A stretch of 64,000 nucleotides of DNA, taken from the NCBI GenBank assembly GCA_023390555.1, contig JAEWCQ010000043.1, positions 153,273 to 217,272 of the forward strand, in the 5' to 3' direction. Positions 1 through 8,038 of this stretch are shown in pieces. Each line of letters opens with the position of its first letter. Positions within the stretch are counted from its first letter, which is position 1. A program made the position numbers and the translations under genes. Source of the DNA: Bacillota bacterium. Its GTDB lineage: Bacteria; Bacillota; Clostridia; Lachnospirales; Lachnospiraceae. The notes beneath the pieces are model-generated. The model did no database searches and was not told the DNA's origin. It saw nothing but the letters and a program-made list of their open reading frames with translations.

Positions 1-389
1 ACACGGCCAAGACGACCAACAACGCCCATCATGTCAGGTGTAGCTACGACAACATCAAAATCAAACCATCCTTCGTTCTGGATCTTCGGAATTAATTCCT
101 CACCGCCAACGAAGTCTGCGCCTGCTGCCTGAGCTTCATCTAACTTGGTTCCCTTTGCAAAAACCAGCACTTTCACAGTTTTACCTGTTCCGTGCGGCAA
201 TACAACAGCGCCACGAATCTGCTGATCTGCATGACGTCCATCACATCCGGTTCTGATGTGAACTTCGATTGTCTCATCAAATTTTGCAACAGCTGCTTTT
301 TTTGCTAAGCTGATTGCTTCTGCTGCATCATATAAAGTTGCTCTATCAATTGATTTTGCAGCTTCAATATATCTTTTTCCTCTTTTCAT
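1..389 (-). CDS. rplA: 50S ribosomal protein L1, N-terminal part (cut by window edge)
   Basis: Ribosomal protein L1 binds 23S rRNA at the L1 stalk and, in many bacteria, represses its own operon. Only the first 129 codons are in the window; the 3' end lies beyond base 1. The protein starts MKRGKRYIEAAKSID at 389, preceded by an AGGAGG site, and contains the L1 stretches KFDETIEVHI, QQIRGAVVLPHGTGK and ATPDMMGVVGRLGR. It follows rplK by 52 bases in the usual L11-L1 order, so it belongs to the same transcript. Confidence 0.96.
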   Translation of the reverse strand, partial: MKRGKRYIEAAKSIDRATLYDAAEAISLAKKAAVAKFDETIEVHIRTGCDGRHADQQIRGAVVLPHGTGKTVKVLVFAKGTKLDEAQAAGADFVGGEELIPKIQNEGWFDFDVVVATPDMMGVVGRLGR

Positions 390-441
390 TCTAAATAACC
401 TCCTGTGGTATTATCGGGAGCGGTCCCTCCCACGTTTTTGA

Positions 442-867
442 TTAATCTACGACTGTTACGCCCATACTTTTGCAAGTTCCCTCGATCATGCTCATAGCTG
501 CTTCGACGGATGCTGCATTTAAGTCCGGCATTTTCAGTTCAGCTATTTCCTGAACCTTTGCTTTTGTAATCTGCGCTACCTTGGTCTTGTTCGGTACGCC
601 TGAGCCGCTCTTAATATTACATGCTTTTTTCACCAGAACGGCTGCTGGAGGAGTCTTTGTAATGAAGCTGAAGCTTCTGTCTGCGTAAACTGTAATTACG
701 ACAGGAATAATTAAATCTCCCTGATCTGCTGTTCTTGCGTTGAACTGTTTTGTAAATTCAACAATATTCACACCATGCTGTCCAAGCGCAGGACCAACTG
801 GTGGTGCCGGTGTTGCTTTGCCGGCTGGAATCTGCAATTTGATATATCCTTGTACTTTTTTTGCCAT
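442..867 (-). CDS. rplK: 50S ribosomal protein L11
   Basis: L11 binds the GTPase-associated centre of 23S rRNA and is needed for factor-dependent GTP hydrolysis and for RelA activation. The 141-residue length is normal. The N-terminal domain shows GYIKLQIPAGKATPAPPVGPA (split here only by the quote limit: read GYIKLQIPAG then KATPAPPVGPA) and the proline-rich linker typical of L11. The C-terminal RNA-binding domain contains KTPPAAVLVKKA, SGSGVPNK and a final GTCKSMGVTV. It lies 14 bases after nusG and directly before rplA, a conserved order. Confidence 0.98.
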   Translation of the reverse strand: MAKKVQGYIKLQIPAGKATPAPPVGPALGQHGVNIVEFTKQFNARTADQGDLIIPVVITVYADRSFSFITKTPPAAVLVKKACNIKSGSGVPNKTKVAQITKAKVQEIAELKMPDLNAASVEAAMSMIEGTCKSMGVTVVD

Positions 868-881
868 TTGAGATTGCCTCC

Positions 882-1400
882 TTAATTCATCTTCTTAACA
901 TCTGAAAAGCTTATTTCGACCGGCGTCTCGCGGCCGAATAAATCTACATTGATTGTTATGATCTGCTTGCCTTCGTTCATCGTCTGGATTACGCCGACAG
1001 TGTCCTTCCACACACCGCCGATGACGACAACCGTATCGCCTTCTGCAAAATCAACAACAATGCTGTCTGACTTGATACCCAGTGGTCTCATTTCAGCTTC
1101 AGTGAGTGGTACCGGCTTAGAGCCCGGTCCAACGAATCCGGTTACTCCTCTGGTATTTCTGACAACGTACCATGTGTCATCATTCATCACCATATTGATA
1201 AGCACATAACCTGGAAACATCTTCTTCTGAACCTGTTTTTTCGCACCGTTCTTCAGTTCAACAACTTCCTGCATCGGAACACGCACTTCTAAAATCTGGT
1301 CTTCCAAATGTCTGTTTTCAATCGTCTTATCGATATTCGCCTTTACCTTATTCTCATATCCTGAATAGGTATGAACTACATACCAGTGTGCCTCTGCCAT
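882..1400 (-). CDS. nusG: Transcription termination/antitermination protein NusG
   Basis: NusG binds RNA polymerase, modulates pausing and Rho action, and couples transcription to translation. The 172 residues contain the N-terminal NGN domain (WYVVHTYSGYENKVKANI; FPGYVLINMVMNDDTWYVVR) and a C-terminal KOW domain (GDTVVVIGGVWKDTVGVIQ). The length is typical for Firmicutes. It sits 18 bases downstream of secE in the universal secE-nusG-rplK order. The opposite-strand open frame at 949-1209 is only a shadow. Confidence 0.98.
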   Translation of the reverse strand: MAEAHWYVVHTYSGYENKVKANIDKTIENRHLEDQILEVRVPMQEVVELKNGAKKQVQKKMFPGYVLINMVMNDDTWYVVRNTRGVTGFVGPGSKPVPLTEAEMRPLGIKSDSIVVDFAEGDTVVVIGGVWKDTVGVIQTMNEGKQIITINVDLFGRETPVEISFSDVKKMN

Positions 1401-1418
1401 AAATCACCTATGCCTCCA

Positions 1419-1637
1419 TTATAAATTCACTAGAATATTCACCAATTCCTGGATTCCGAAATCCAGTATTGCAATGATCAGACCAACTATAACTGACACA
1501 ATAACGACTGCTGTCGTCTGACGGGCAAGTGATTCTTTTGTAGGCCAGATAATCTTACCGAACTCGGCCTTAATTCCGGTGAACCAGTTCTCCTTTGAAA
1601 CGCTGTTCTTGTTCTCTGTTTCTCCCATAATTGTCAC
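1419..1637 (-). CDS. secE: Preprotein translocase subunit SecE
   Basis: SecE is the clamp-like membrane subunit of the SecYEG channel. The 72-residue protein has the short single-helix form seen in Gram-positives: a polar N-terminus, an amphipathic helix with the conserved FGKIIWPTKESLARQT stretch, and one membrane helix at about residues 42-65 (VVIVSVIVGLIIAILDFGIQ). It lies between rpmG and nusG. The first Met at 1637 may be followed by a second in-frame Met three codons on; the true start is one of these. Confidence 0.96.
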   Translation of the reverse strand: MTIMGETENKNSVSKENWFTGIKAEFGKIIWPTKESLARQTTAVVIVSVIVGLIIAILDFGIQELVNILVNL

Positions 1638-1660
1638 TTCCTTTGCTCAATCCTTACCTG

Positions 1661-1678
1661 CGCAGATCAGAATCTGCG
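1661..1678 (-). other. Hairpin in the rpmG-secE intergenic spacer
   Basis: A perfect 7-bp stem, CGCAGAT / ATCTGCG with a 4-base loop, lies between rpmG and secE. No T run follows on the minus strand, so it is not a complete intrinsic terminator. It could slow polymerase or be an RNA-processing site; no function can be assigned from sequence alone. Confidence 0.45.
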
Positions 1679-1734
1679 TAGCTGTGGCATTCGTCGAATG
1701 TTCACACAAGTGCACCATTCTTCTTATGACCTGA

Positions 1735-1884
1735 CTATTTGGTTTCTTTGTGTAATGTATGTGTCTTGCAGAACTTACAATACTTTTTCGTTTCCATTCT
1801 GTCCGGATGAGCTTTCTTATCCTTTGTCATGTTATAATTACGCTGCTTGCATTCTGTGCATGCTAATGTAATCTTTGTGCGCAC
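1735..1884 (-). CDS. rpmG: 50S ribosomal protein L33, zinc-ribbon form
   Basis: L33 is a small protein of the large ribosomal subunit near the E site. The 49-residue frame starts with GTG at 1884, five bases after a GGAGGTGG ribosome-binding site. Two CxxC pairs, Cys9/Cys12 (CTEC) and Cys36/Cys39 (CKFC), form the zinc ribbon, so this is the zinc-containing form rather than the Cys-free paralogue. Neighbouring text reads KQRNYNMTKDKKAHPDRME, typical of L33. It is the first gene of the rpmG-secE-nusG transcript. Confidence 0.95.
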   Translation of the reverse strand: MRTKITLACTECKQRNYNMTKDKKAHPDRMETKKYCKFCKTHTLHKETK

Positions 1885-1910
1885 AACTTCCACCTCCATT
1901 ATTTCTTAGT

Positions 1911-1940
1911 GTTTTTATGCCTGTTTTTAGGCATAAAAAA
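1911..1940 (-). other. Leader stem-loop upstream of rpmG
   Basis: TTTTTATGCCT pairs with AGGCATAAAAA, an 11-bp stem with a short A-rich loop, in the 5' leader between promoter and rpmG. On neither strand is the stem followed by a T run, so it is not a standard terminator. It could affect leader stability or serve as a feedback site; this is inference. Confidence 0.45.
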
Positions 1941-1963
1941 AAGACCTACTTCCAAGCTAGTCT

Positions 1964-1992
1964 AATATAGCACAATCCCCAAATGTCGTCAA
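1964..1992 (-). promoter_or_regulatory. Sigma-A promoter of the rpmG-secE-nusG-rplK-rplA operon
   Basis: On the minus strand, TTGACG (1987-1992) and TATATT (1964-1969) are separated by exactly 17 bases, close to the housekeeping consensus. Transcription would start near 1957, giving a leader of about 70 bases before rpmG. Confidence 0.85.
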
Positions 1993-2089
1993 CACTTTTT
2001 TCCGAATGTCCAGATTGCCGTTCCCTCAGACAAAAAGCCCCAGACAGTTACCGTACCCGAAGCTCTTTGTTTTTCTCAACTATTTTAAC

Positions 2090-2710
2090 CTACTTAAATA
2101 CTACATATTCATCCTGTGGCTTGCGATACCCTCTGACTCTAAAACTTGTACTGTCCATCTTGCCCATCGTAATCATAAGCACTGGGATCTCATTTTCCGG
2201 TATCTCAAAAATTTCTTTCACCTTATCCGCATCGAAATATATCATCGGACAGGTATCCCACTCCAGATTCTTTGCCAACAGTAAAAACATCATGGCAGAA
2301 AGCGACGCATTCCGGATTGCCTCATCTTTCTGAAAGGCAGCACCACCACCTTCATATAATGCATTAATCGCCGTAATCATCGAATCATATTCTTTATCAT
2401 TAATAATCCGCAATGCTCTTGATGCCTCATAAATCTGCGCAGCACCTTTATAGGCATCCTTATCTCCGGTAACAATAATCGTTGCAGATGCTGTAATGAC
2501 TTTGTATTGCTTATAGGAAGCTTCGTACAACTGGCGGATTGCTTCTTCGGATTCTCCCACATAATAATGTGCATGCTGCAGATTAAAGCAGGACGGAGCC
2601 AGAGACAACTCTTCGAATATTTTTTCGAAATCTTCTCTTGGTACTTTTATTCCACTTAAAAACTTATTTGCTGAACGCCGTTCCCGTACTATTTTCAAGA
2701 AATCTTCCAT
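2090..2710 (-). CDS. Nitroreductase family FMN oxidoreductase
   Basis: This 206-residue protein belongs to the nitroreductase fold, whose members use FMN and NAD(P)H to reduce nitro, quinone or other electrophilic compounds. The N-terminus IVRERRSANKF matches the conserved (R)RSxRxF phosphate-binding start, and LAPSCFNLQHAHYYV matches the LAPSxxNxQ flavin motif. The C-terminal GKMD..RVRGYRK segment resembles the usual late Arg/Lys anchor. No signal peptide. It is a single gene with no obvious functional link to the flanking operons; physiological substrate unknown. Confidence 0.85.
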   Translation of the reverse strand: MEDFLKIVRERRSANKFLSGIKVPREDFEKIFEELSLAPSCFNLQHAHYYVGESEEAIRQLYEASYKQYKVITASATIIVTGDKDAYKGAAQIYEASRALRIINDKEYDSMITAINALYEGGGAAFQKDEAIRNASLSAMMFLLLAKNLEWDTCPMIYFDADKVKEIFEIPENEIPVLMITMGKMDSTSFRVRGYRKPQDEYVVFK

Positions 2711-3051
2711 TACGATCTTCCTCCCTCATCGTGCGGACGATATTTCACACCGCAATCTGTAAAAAACAAACAACTTTTTTCATCTATGATATCGTTATTT
2801 CGCCAATTTTCCTATTTATTTTATATTAGCATTCAAATCGGGCTCCTGCAAGTAATTTTTTTTCCACTCCTGCCGATATATATTGCAAAGAATGTGTTTT
2901 GTCCCGCATCACGTACCTGCTTCTGCTGATACACGTATATTTTGTGGATGACATTTCATTCTTTCTATATTATAATGTATGTGTATAAATGGATTTAGTG
3001 TACCCCGGTGTCTCTGACACAAATTTCAAGGAAGAAAGGAGGGGCTTTATT
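2711..3051. other. AT-rich spacer between nitroreductase and FliD-like gene
   Basis: About 340 bases without a convincing complete gene. It holds the sigma-A promoter at 2948-2976 and, in the transcribed leader, an in-frame extension encoding the peptide PGVSDT (3004-3020), which recurs before the gene at 10213. No clear promoter for the nitroreductase gene could be picked out. Confidence 0.6.
2948..2976 (+). promoter_or_regulatory. Sigma-A promoter of the FliD-like gene
   Basis: ATGACA (2948-2953) and TATAAT (2971-2976) with a 17-base spacer. The predicted start, near 2983, gives a leader of about 70 bases to the TTG start at 3052. It is a housekeeping-type rather than sigma-28-type promoter. 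Confidence 0.8.
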
Positions 3052-4356
3052 TTGGCATCCGCAGTTTTGGATAATGCATATAATTATTTTCTTACAACCT
3101 ACGGTACTTCCACATTTTCACGTTATGACACCCATAAGAAAAGTGAACTGCGCAGTACCTATAATAACATTGTAAAACTCAATAAGGAATCCCCTCTTTA
3201 TAAAATAAAAGAAACCGGGGATGCAGATAAATTTGCGATAGATATCAAGGAAAATGCCAGAAATATCAAGAACGTCATCGCTTCGCTTTCCGAAAGCGGC
3301 GAGGGCATTGAAAGTGCTTTTCAGAAGAAGGTTGCGATATCCGATCAGTCCGATATCGTGGCAGCAAGTTATGTCGGTGATGGAAGTGAAGATGACAGCG
3401 ATACCAGCTTTACAGTCGAGGTCCGCCGACTTGCAGGAGAACAACGAAATCTCGGCAACTTCTTAAAAGACAGCCGGCTGGATATTTTGCCTGGAAGTTA
3501 TTCTTTCGACTTAAATACAACTTCAAATTCTTATGAGTTCCAGTATAACGTGAATTCTGACGATACGAACCGGAGTGTTTTGGATAAACTTGCAAGGCTG
3601 ATCACCACCGCCGGTATCGGGCTTTCCGCTTCTGTCATCTCGGATGAAAACAGCAGCAGTGCTCTTGAGATCCAGTCAAAACAGACCGGTCTTGGTCCGG
3701 ATGAAAAATATCTGTTTCATATATCACCGGACGGCGCGAATCTTTCCCAGTCTGCAATGGAGACGATTGGCATCGATCAGGTTGTCTCGGAAGCACATAA
3801 TTCTTCTTTTCTTTTAAATGGAAAGGAATGTTCTTCCTACTCGAATACCCTTACGATTAACAACACGTTCGAACTACAGCTGAGCGGAATCAGCGAAGAT
3901 GGTAATCCTGCCACAATCGGCTATAAGACAAGTGTGGAGGCCGTTGCAGATAACATCGGCAAGCTTGTTTCTTCCTATAACAGAATGATTCAGACTGCGC
4001 AGAACTATTCGGACAGACAGCAGAACAGCACAAAGCTTTTAGCCGATATGGGGAAGGTTGCAAGAAGCTTTCAGGATGACTTTGAGCGTATTGGTCTGAT
4101 GGTCGATGAAGACAGTTCGATCCGCATTGACAAACAGCTGCTTTCTGATGCAGTCGGCAGTGAAGACCCAAGTGAAAGTTTTACAGTCTTAAACCAGTTT
4201 AAAGATGCACTGAGTGCAAAAGCAGAGAATGCTTCCATCAACCCGATGAATTACGTCAATAAGATTCTCGTGGCATATAAGAATCCGGGGCATAATTTTG
4301 CAACCCCATATATTACATCCATTTATTCCGGTATGATGCTCGATCGGCTGTGTTAA
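3052..4356 (+). CDS. Orphan FliD-like (HAP2-related) flagellar protein
   Basis: I chose the TTG start at 3052 because AGGAGGGG (3037-3044) lies seven bases before it; an upstream ATG at 2989 lacks a ribosome site. The 434-residue product resembles FliD, the filament cap. Residues with TSFTVEVRRLAGEQRNL correspond to the FliD N-domain strand (VxQLAxxQ), SVLDKLARLITTAGIGLSASVI to its 'I..IN..N.GV.AS' segment, and the later FELQLSG..V..IGKLVSSYN to the core just before the C-terminal helices. The N-terminal D0 helix is unlike normal FliD. It is shorter than the FliD at 32632 (783 aa) and lies apart from the flagellar block, at the edge of the glycosylation island. It could be an alternative cap or filament accessory protein. 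Confidence 0.65.
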   Translation: MASAVLDNAYNYFLTTYGTSTFSRYDTHKKSELRSTYNNIVKLNKESPLYKIKETGDADKFAIDIKENARNIKNVIASLSESGEGIESAFQKKVAISDQSDIVAASYVGDGSEDDSDTSFTVEVRRLAGEQRNLGNFLKDSRLDILPGSYSFDLNTTSNSYEFQYNVNSDDTNRSVLDKLARLITTAGIGLSASVISDENSSSALEIQSKQTGLGPDEKYLFHISPDGANLSQSAMETIGIDQVVSEAHNSSFLLNGKECSSYSNTLTINNTFELQLSGISEDGNPATIGYKTSVEAVADNIGKLVSSYNRMIQTAQNYSDRQQNSTKLLADMGKVARSFQDDFERIGLMVDEDSSIRIDKQLLSDAVGSEDPSESFTVLNQFKDALSAKAENASINPMNYVNKILVAYKNPGHNFATPYITSIYSGMMLDRLC

Positions 4357-4392
4357 AAGGGAATCCCAAATAGTTCAGGATTCCCTTTTTTG
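4355..4392. terminator. Bidirectional intrinsic terminator
   Basis: AAAGGGAATCC pairs with GGATTCCCTTT across an 11-base loop, followed by a T run on the plus strand and an A run upstream that works as a T run on the minus strand. It ends both the FliD-like gene and the converging glycosyltransferase operon. Confidence 0.85.
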
Positions 4393-4396
4393 TGTC

Positions 4397-5581
4397 TTAT
4401 TTTCTCTGCTCATTTTCCGTGCTCTCTTTCAGCGTATCCAAAATCATTCTCATGCGCTCCCGGTAAGTATGATACTTTTTCACTTTCTGATATCCATTTT
4501 CCGCTATCTGAAGACGTTCCTCCTCATGCGTCAGATAATACTGCGCCTTGTCCGCCAGATCTCTCTCGTCATCAAAACAGACCAGATCCGTTCCCTCTTC
4601 AAAATACAGCGGTAGTTCGGCCTGATAATTTGTCATCAAAAATCCCCTTGCTCCAAGAATATCCCAGATACGAAGCGGCAGACCGCTCTTGATATTCGGA
4701 ATGGTAAAGTTCAGGTTGATTTTCGAAGCCCGGAATACCTTTGGCATTTCGCCCCAGTAATCGACGCCTCCGCGGTATTGCACGCGAATCAGCCCGTTCG
4801 TGTCACTGTTGCTGTAAATCGAGACCGGATATTTTGCAGACAGTGCCACAAGTGCACGTTTCCGCTGAATTGCCGCAATTTTAAAGCCCAGCACTGTCGT
4901 CGAAAAAATCAGTCCGATATCCGAAAAAGAATCCTCGGTCTTTTCCAGCTGAAAATATTCCTGCAGCTGTTCCAAAACATCCGGTGTCAGCATTGACTCT
5001 ATCAGGTTCCCGCCGCTGATGCTCATCTGTGCCTGCATGGTCGCTTCAAAATAGCCTTTCAGATAATCTGGCAGTGTATCCTTTAATTTGTCATAAGTAT
5101 TCCGCTCATAAAGACTTCCTACAAATGCAATTTCATTTCGGTATTTAAACAGGTCTTCTGCATCCTCCAGCAGTGCGTCCAGACGCCCGGTATCAACTGC
5201 CAGCGGCAGATACCAGATCTGTTTCACACCCATTCCTTTGAATTCCAGATAATTCGTCTTATCAAACGTAAAGATGTAATTACAGTCATTGTATATGGTT
5301 TTATGATACATGCTGATCAGCGGATTATCACAGGTCCAGCTTACATACTTCACGTGACACTTCTGGCACACCCTTGAGATGCAGCCGTAGTAATTCACGG
5401 TAAATACAAAGTCATAAGACTGCCCGGAAAGAATTCCCATCAGCCGGTCCTCAAACGGCCCATCCGCATCGTAGCTTGTCAGCTCCTGCTCTACAAGCTC
5501 CGTATGATGCCCCATTGCCTGCAGCACTGCGATGATATCCATGTAATTGTAGGCACGCCATTTATAGATTAAAATCTTCAT
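4397..5581 (-). CDS. CgeB-like glycosyltransferase (copy A)
   Basis: 394 residues from the ATG at 5581, which follows a GGAGA site; an upstream GTG at 5596 lacks one. Two Rossmann-like halves of a GT-B enzyme are visible. The first is a DUF3880-like N-half: MKILIYKWRAYNYMDII, then DFVFTVNYY and YVSWTCDNPL. The second is a C-half of the Glyco_trans_1_2/CgeB type: INLNFTIPNIKSGLPLR, DILGARGFLMTNYQAELP, then EEGTDLVCF and a final ENGYQKVKKYHTY. The family transfers sugars from nucleotide-sugar donors; donor and acceptor are unknown. It is the last gene of the operon 9994-4397 and one of nine such units in the island, so flagellin glycan assembly is the likely role. Confidence 0.85.
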   Translation of the reverse strand: MKILIYKWRAYNYMDIIAVLQAMGHHTELVEQELTSYDADGPFEDRLMGILSGQSYDFVFTVNYYGCISRVCQKCHVKYVSWTCDNPLISMYHKTIYNDCNYIFTFDKTNYLEFKGMGVKQIWYLPLAVDTGRLDALLEDAEDLFKYRNEIAFVGSLYERNTYDKLKDTLPDYLKGYFEATMQAQMSISGGNLIESMLTPDVLEQLQEYFQLEKTEDSFSDIGLIFSTTVLGFKIAAIQRKRALVALSAKYPVSIYSNSDTNGLIRVQYRGGVDYWGEMPKVFRASKINLNFTIPNIKSGLPLRIWDILGARGFLMTNYQAELPLYFEEGTDLVCFDDERDLADKAQYYLTHEEERLQIAENGYQKVKKYHTYRERMRMILDTLKESTENEQRK

Positions 5582-5625
5582 GCTCTTCTCCTGCACTGCT
5601 GCCTCATCTGAACGTACAATCCTTT

Positions 5626-7977
5626 CTACGATAGAACAAACACATACTGGTATTGTTCGCCCTCTTTGGAGACAAACGAAAATTGCTCAACCTTATATTG
5701 CAGCGACAGTGCGATATCCAGAAATTGCTCTCCCGTATAGTAGTTTTTTCCAGCTTCCTTTTCGAGACACCGGCAATCCCGGTTATAAAAGCTTCCGATC
5801 ACAATTCCCGTCTCTTTCAGTGCCTGTTTCAAAGCTGCCAGATACTGCCGTAAATCCGTCTGATATTCTAAAACACCGCCACTCAGCACAATGTCGTATC
5901 GTTTCCGTGTTTCCATGTGCAGGAAGTCAGTGATATCCGCATTCCACACACGGCCCATCTGCTCTGCAGCGCGGCAAATATCTGTCCGTATTTCAACTCC
6001 GTCTATTGCCATGTTTGGGTACATCCATTGCAATCTGGCCATTGTTGCTCCCATTCCGCAGCCGACGTCCAGTACGGAAAAGTGTTGATCCGCCGTAAAT
6101 GGGATAAAAGACAGCAATTCTACCTTAATATAAGAATAACGATATGGATGAAAGTTCCATTTCTCCACAAATCGTTCCTCATTCTGCTTTAGCAGGTTTT
6201 CAAACCGCTCCTTCTTTTTTCCGAAGCTACGGCTCCCATAGTGAAAAATAAAGCTGTTTCTGCACAAAAGCTGCTCATAGCCCGCAAAAAGCATCCGAAA
6301 TCCAAGATCTGTATCTTCATAATTTCCGGGAGAAAACCGCTCGTCCAACAGCCCGATCCGGTCGAGGGCCGTCCGCTTCAGCAGCAGCGCATAGCCAACC
6401 AGCCAAAGCTTTTTTTCGTAGGGATGCTCCATCGGAACATTGACCAGACGGGCATACGCCTCGTAATTTTCAGCTGTAACGCTCTGGTCTGCGATATTCT
6501 GGTAATTGGAAGCCCAGTTTGTTATGCTGCCTGCCGCCCCTGCCTTTTCACTGGAATATAATGCTGTTTGCAGATATTCCAACGCATTTTCAGGCACAAG
6601 TGTATCACTGTTCAACAGCAGAATATCCGCATCCGCATCCGCCATTGCAATTCCCTGATTACATGCAGCAGGAAATCCGGCATTGACCTGGTTGCAGAGC
6701 AGTTTGATGTCCGGCTGCTGCTTTAACCACTCCACACTTCCATCCTCGGACGCATTATCAACAATGACCAGCTCATAACTGCACTGTCTGACGTTTTTTC
6801 GGATAGAAGCAATACATTCCCTGGTCTCTTCCAGCGTATTATAGGAGAGAATGACGATTGCGATTTTCGGAAATTGCAGCCGTTCAAGAACCTCAAGGCG
6901 TTCCTTTGCCCTTTCGTAGGTTCCGCATTTCCGATAAAGCTCTTCCGCTCCTACCCGATCCCCCAGGCACTCCCGTATCACGCCTGCATTGTAGTATGCC
7001 AGGTAAGAATTTACTCCGTCCGTTCGGGCATCGCCATGCTCTGCAGCCTTTAAAAATTCCGCTACCGCTTCATCGAATCGCTCGTTATTCATATAAATCA
7101 GTCCCATTAAAAACTGAAAGTCGGCGGTACGCCCAAATTCCGCATAGATTCCTTCAAAAAGAATCGCAGTCTCCGCTCTTTTACAATTTAGCAGCGCATA
7201 TCCATAGGTCTCCACCATATCAATGACATACTCCAGTCCGGTATCCAGATCATAACCGAGCGCCCGTTCAAAATAGCGTATCGATGCCGGATAATCACCC
7301 AGCATATAATAACTCTTTCCCAACTGGTACATCAGATAGGTATTCTGCCCATCCGCTTCAAATTCCTGCAGCAAAAGCCGGATGTTGCGCTCGGCTTTTC
7401 GGTCACGCTCTTCCCTGCTGCCGCCATAGCCATCGTGGTCAATCTGCAGATTCGTCTGATAAGATGCATAGCCGATATCCTCCTCAGACCGTCCGCCTTT
7501 GTACTCAAATACACTTCCGGAAACGACCTGTTCGTGTATCCGCCCCTCATAATGAAATAATCTTCGGTCAAACAGACGGTTCAGCCACTCTCTGTTTACG
7601 CGTACTTCGCCATTTTGCAGATAGGTGTTGCTTCTTTGTATCCGTCCCACTTCGCCCGGATGCTCTTTGATCCGCTTTTCCAAAAGCTGTATTCCGTCTG
7701 CGCCGCACGGCTTTATGTACTCATCACTGTCAATCACCAGAACCATATCGTTTTTTGCCATGGAAATGGCGTAGTTCTTTGCCGCAGCAAAGTCATCGCA
7801 CCATAGGAAATCGTAAACGGCATCCGTATACTTTTTTACAGCCTGCTTCGTGTTATCTGTGGAACCGGTGTCCACTACAACCAGCTCAAATCCAAATGTA
7901 TTTATTGCAGCAAGGCATCTGATCAGTTTTTGGGATTCATTTTTTGTAATGATGCAGGCAGATATCTTATCTAACAA
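5626..7977 (-). CDS. Multidomain enzyme: GT2 + TPR + GT2 + methyltransferase
   Basis: A 783-residue fusion. Residues 1-~230 are a GT2 domain (ISACIITKNESQKLIRC, VVDTGSTDNT, metal-binding DSDEY). Residues ~200-365 are TPR-like helical repeats (YQLGKSYYMLGDYPASIRYF). Residues ~370-620 are a second GT2 domain (IAIVILSYNTLEETREC, IVDNASEDGS, LLNSDT, and the late FSPGNYEDTDLGFRMLFAG). The C-terminal ~150 residues are a class I SAM methyltransferase (VLDVGCGMGATMARL, then YDIVLSGGVLEY). No membrane segment. It lies between the methyltransferase gene at 8039 and CgeB copy A in one operon. It probably adds two sugars and a methyl group to the same growing glycan; this order of action is inference. 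Confidence 0.88.
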   Translation of the reverse strand: MLDKISACIITKNESQKLIRCLAAINTFGFELVVVDTGSTDNTKQAVKKYTDAVYDFLWCDDFAAAKNYAISMAKNDMVLVIDSDEYIKPCGADGIQLLEKRIKEHPGEVGRIQRSNTYLQNGEVRVNREWLNRLFDRRLFHYEGRIHEQVVSGSVFEYKGGRSEEDIGYASYQTNLQIDHDGYGGSREERDRKAERNIRLLLQEFEADGQNTYLMYQLGKSYYMLGDYPASIRYFERALGYDLDTGLEYVIDMVETYGYALLNCKRAETAILFEGIYAEFGRTADFQFLMGLIYMNNERFDEAVAEFLKAAEHGDARTDGVNSYLAYYNAGVIRECLGDRVGAEELYRKCGTYERAKERLEVLERLQFPKIAIVILSYNTLEETRECIASIRKNVRQCSYELVIVDNASEDGSVEWLKQQPDIKLLCNQVNAGFPAACNQGIAMADADADILLLNSDTLVPENALEYLQTALYSSEKAGAAGSITNWASNYQNIADQSVTAENYEAYARLVNVPMEHPYEKKLWLVGYALLLKRTALDRIGLLDERFSPGNYEDTDLGFRMLFAGYEQLLCRNSFIFHYGSRSFGKKKERFENLLKQNEERFVEKWNFHPYRYSYIKVELLSFIPFTADQHFSVLDVGCGMGATMARLQWMYPNMAIDGVEIRTDICRAAEQMGRVWNADITDFLHMETRKRYDIVLSGGVLEYQTDLRQYLAALKQALKETGIVIGSFYNRDCRCLEKEAGKNYYTGEQFLDIALSLQYKVEQFSFVSKEGEQYQYVFVLS

Positions 7978-8038
7978 GGCTGTCTCCTCTTCCTCGAAAT
8001 CAATTCGGTTTTCACTTCAAAACCACATCTCTGATCTG

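Noticed and set aside
1638..1734. Possible tRNA-Trp between rpmG and secE, as in some Clostridia
   Set aside because: No T-arm GTTCGA motif, anticodon arm or acceptor pairing could be drawn. Only small hairpins are present.
1899..1934. Eleven-codon Lys/Arg-rich reading frame (MPKNRHKNTKK) in the rpmG leader
   Set aside because: No ribosome-binding site, and its ATG is buried in the leader stem. Treated as part of the leader.
2940..3050. c-di-GMP riboswitch before the FliD-like gene (common before clostridial flagellar genes)
   Set aside because: None of the conserved GEMM core words are present; the leader is only about 70 bases.
7284..7670. Plus-strand open frame of 128 codons inside the GT2-GT2-methyltransferase gene
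   Set aside because: Lies antisense within a convincing gene and matches no family. It is a codon-bias shadow, like many others in this window.
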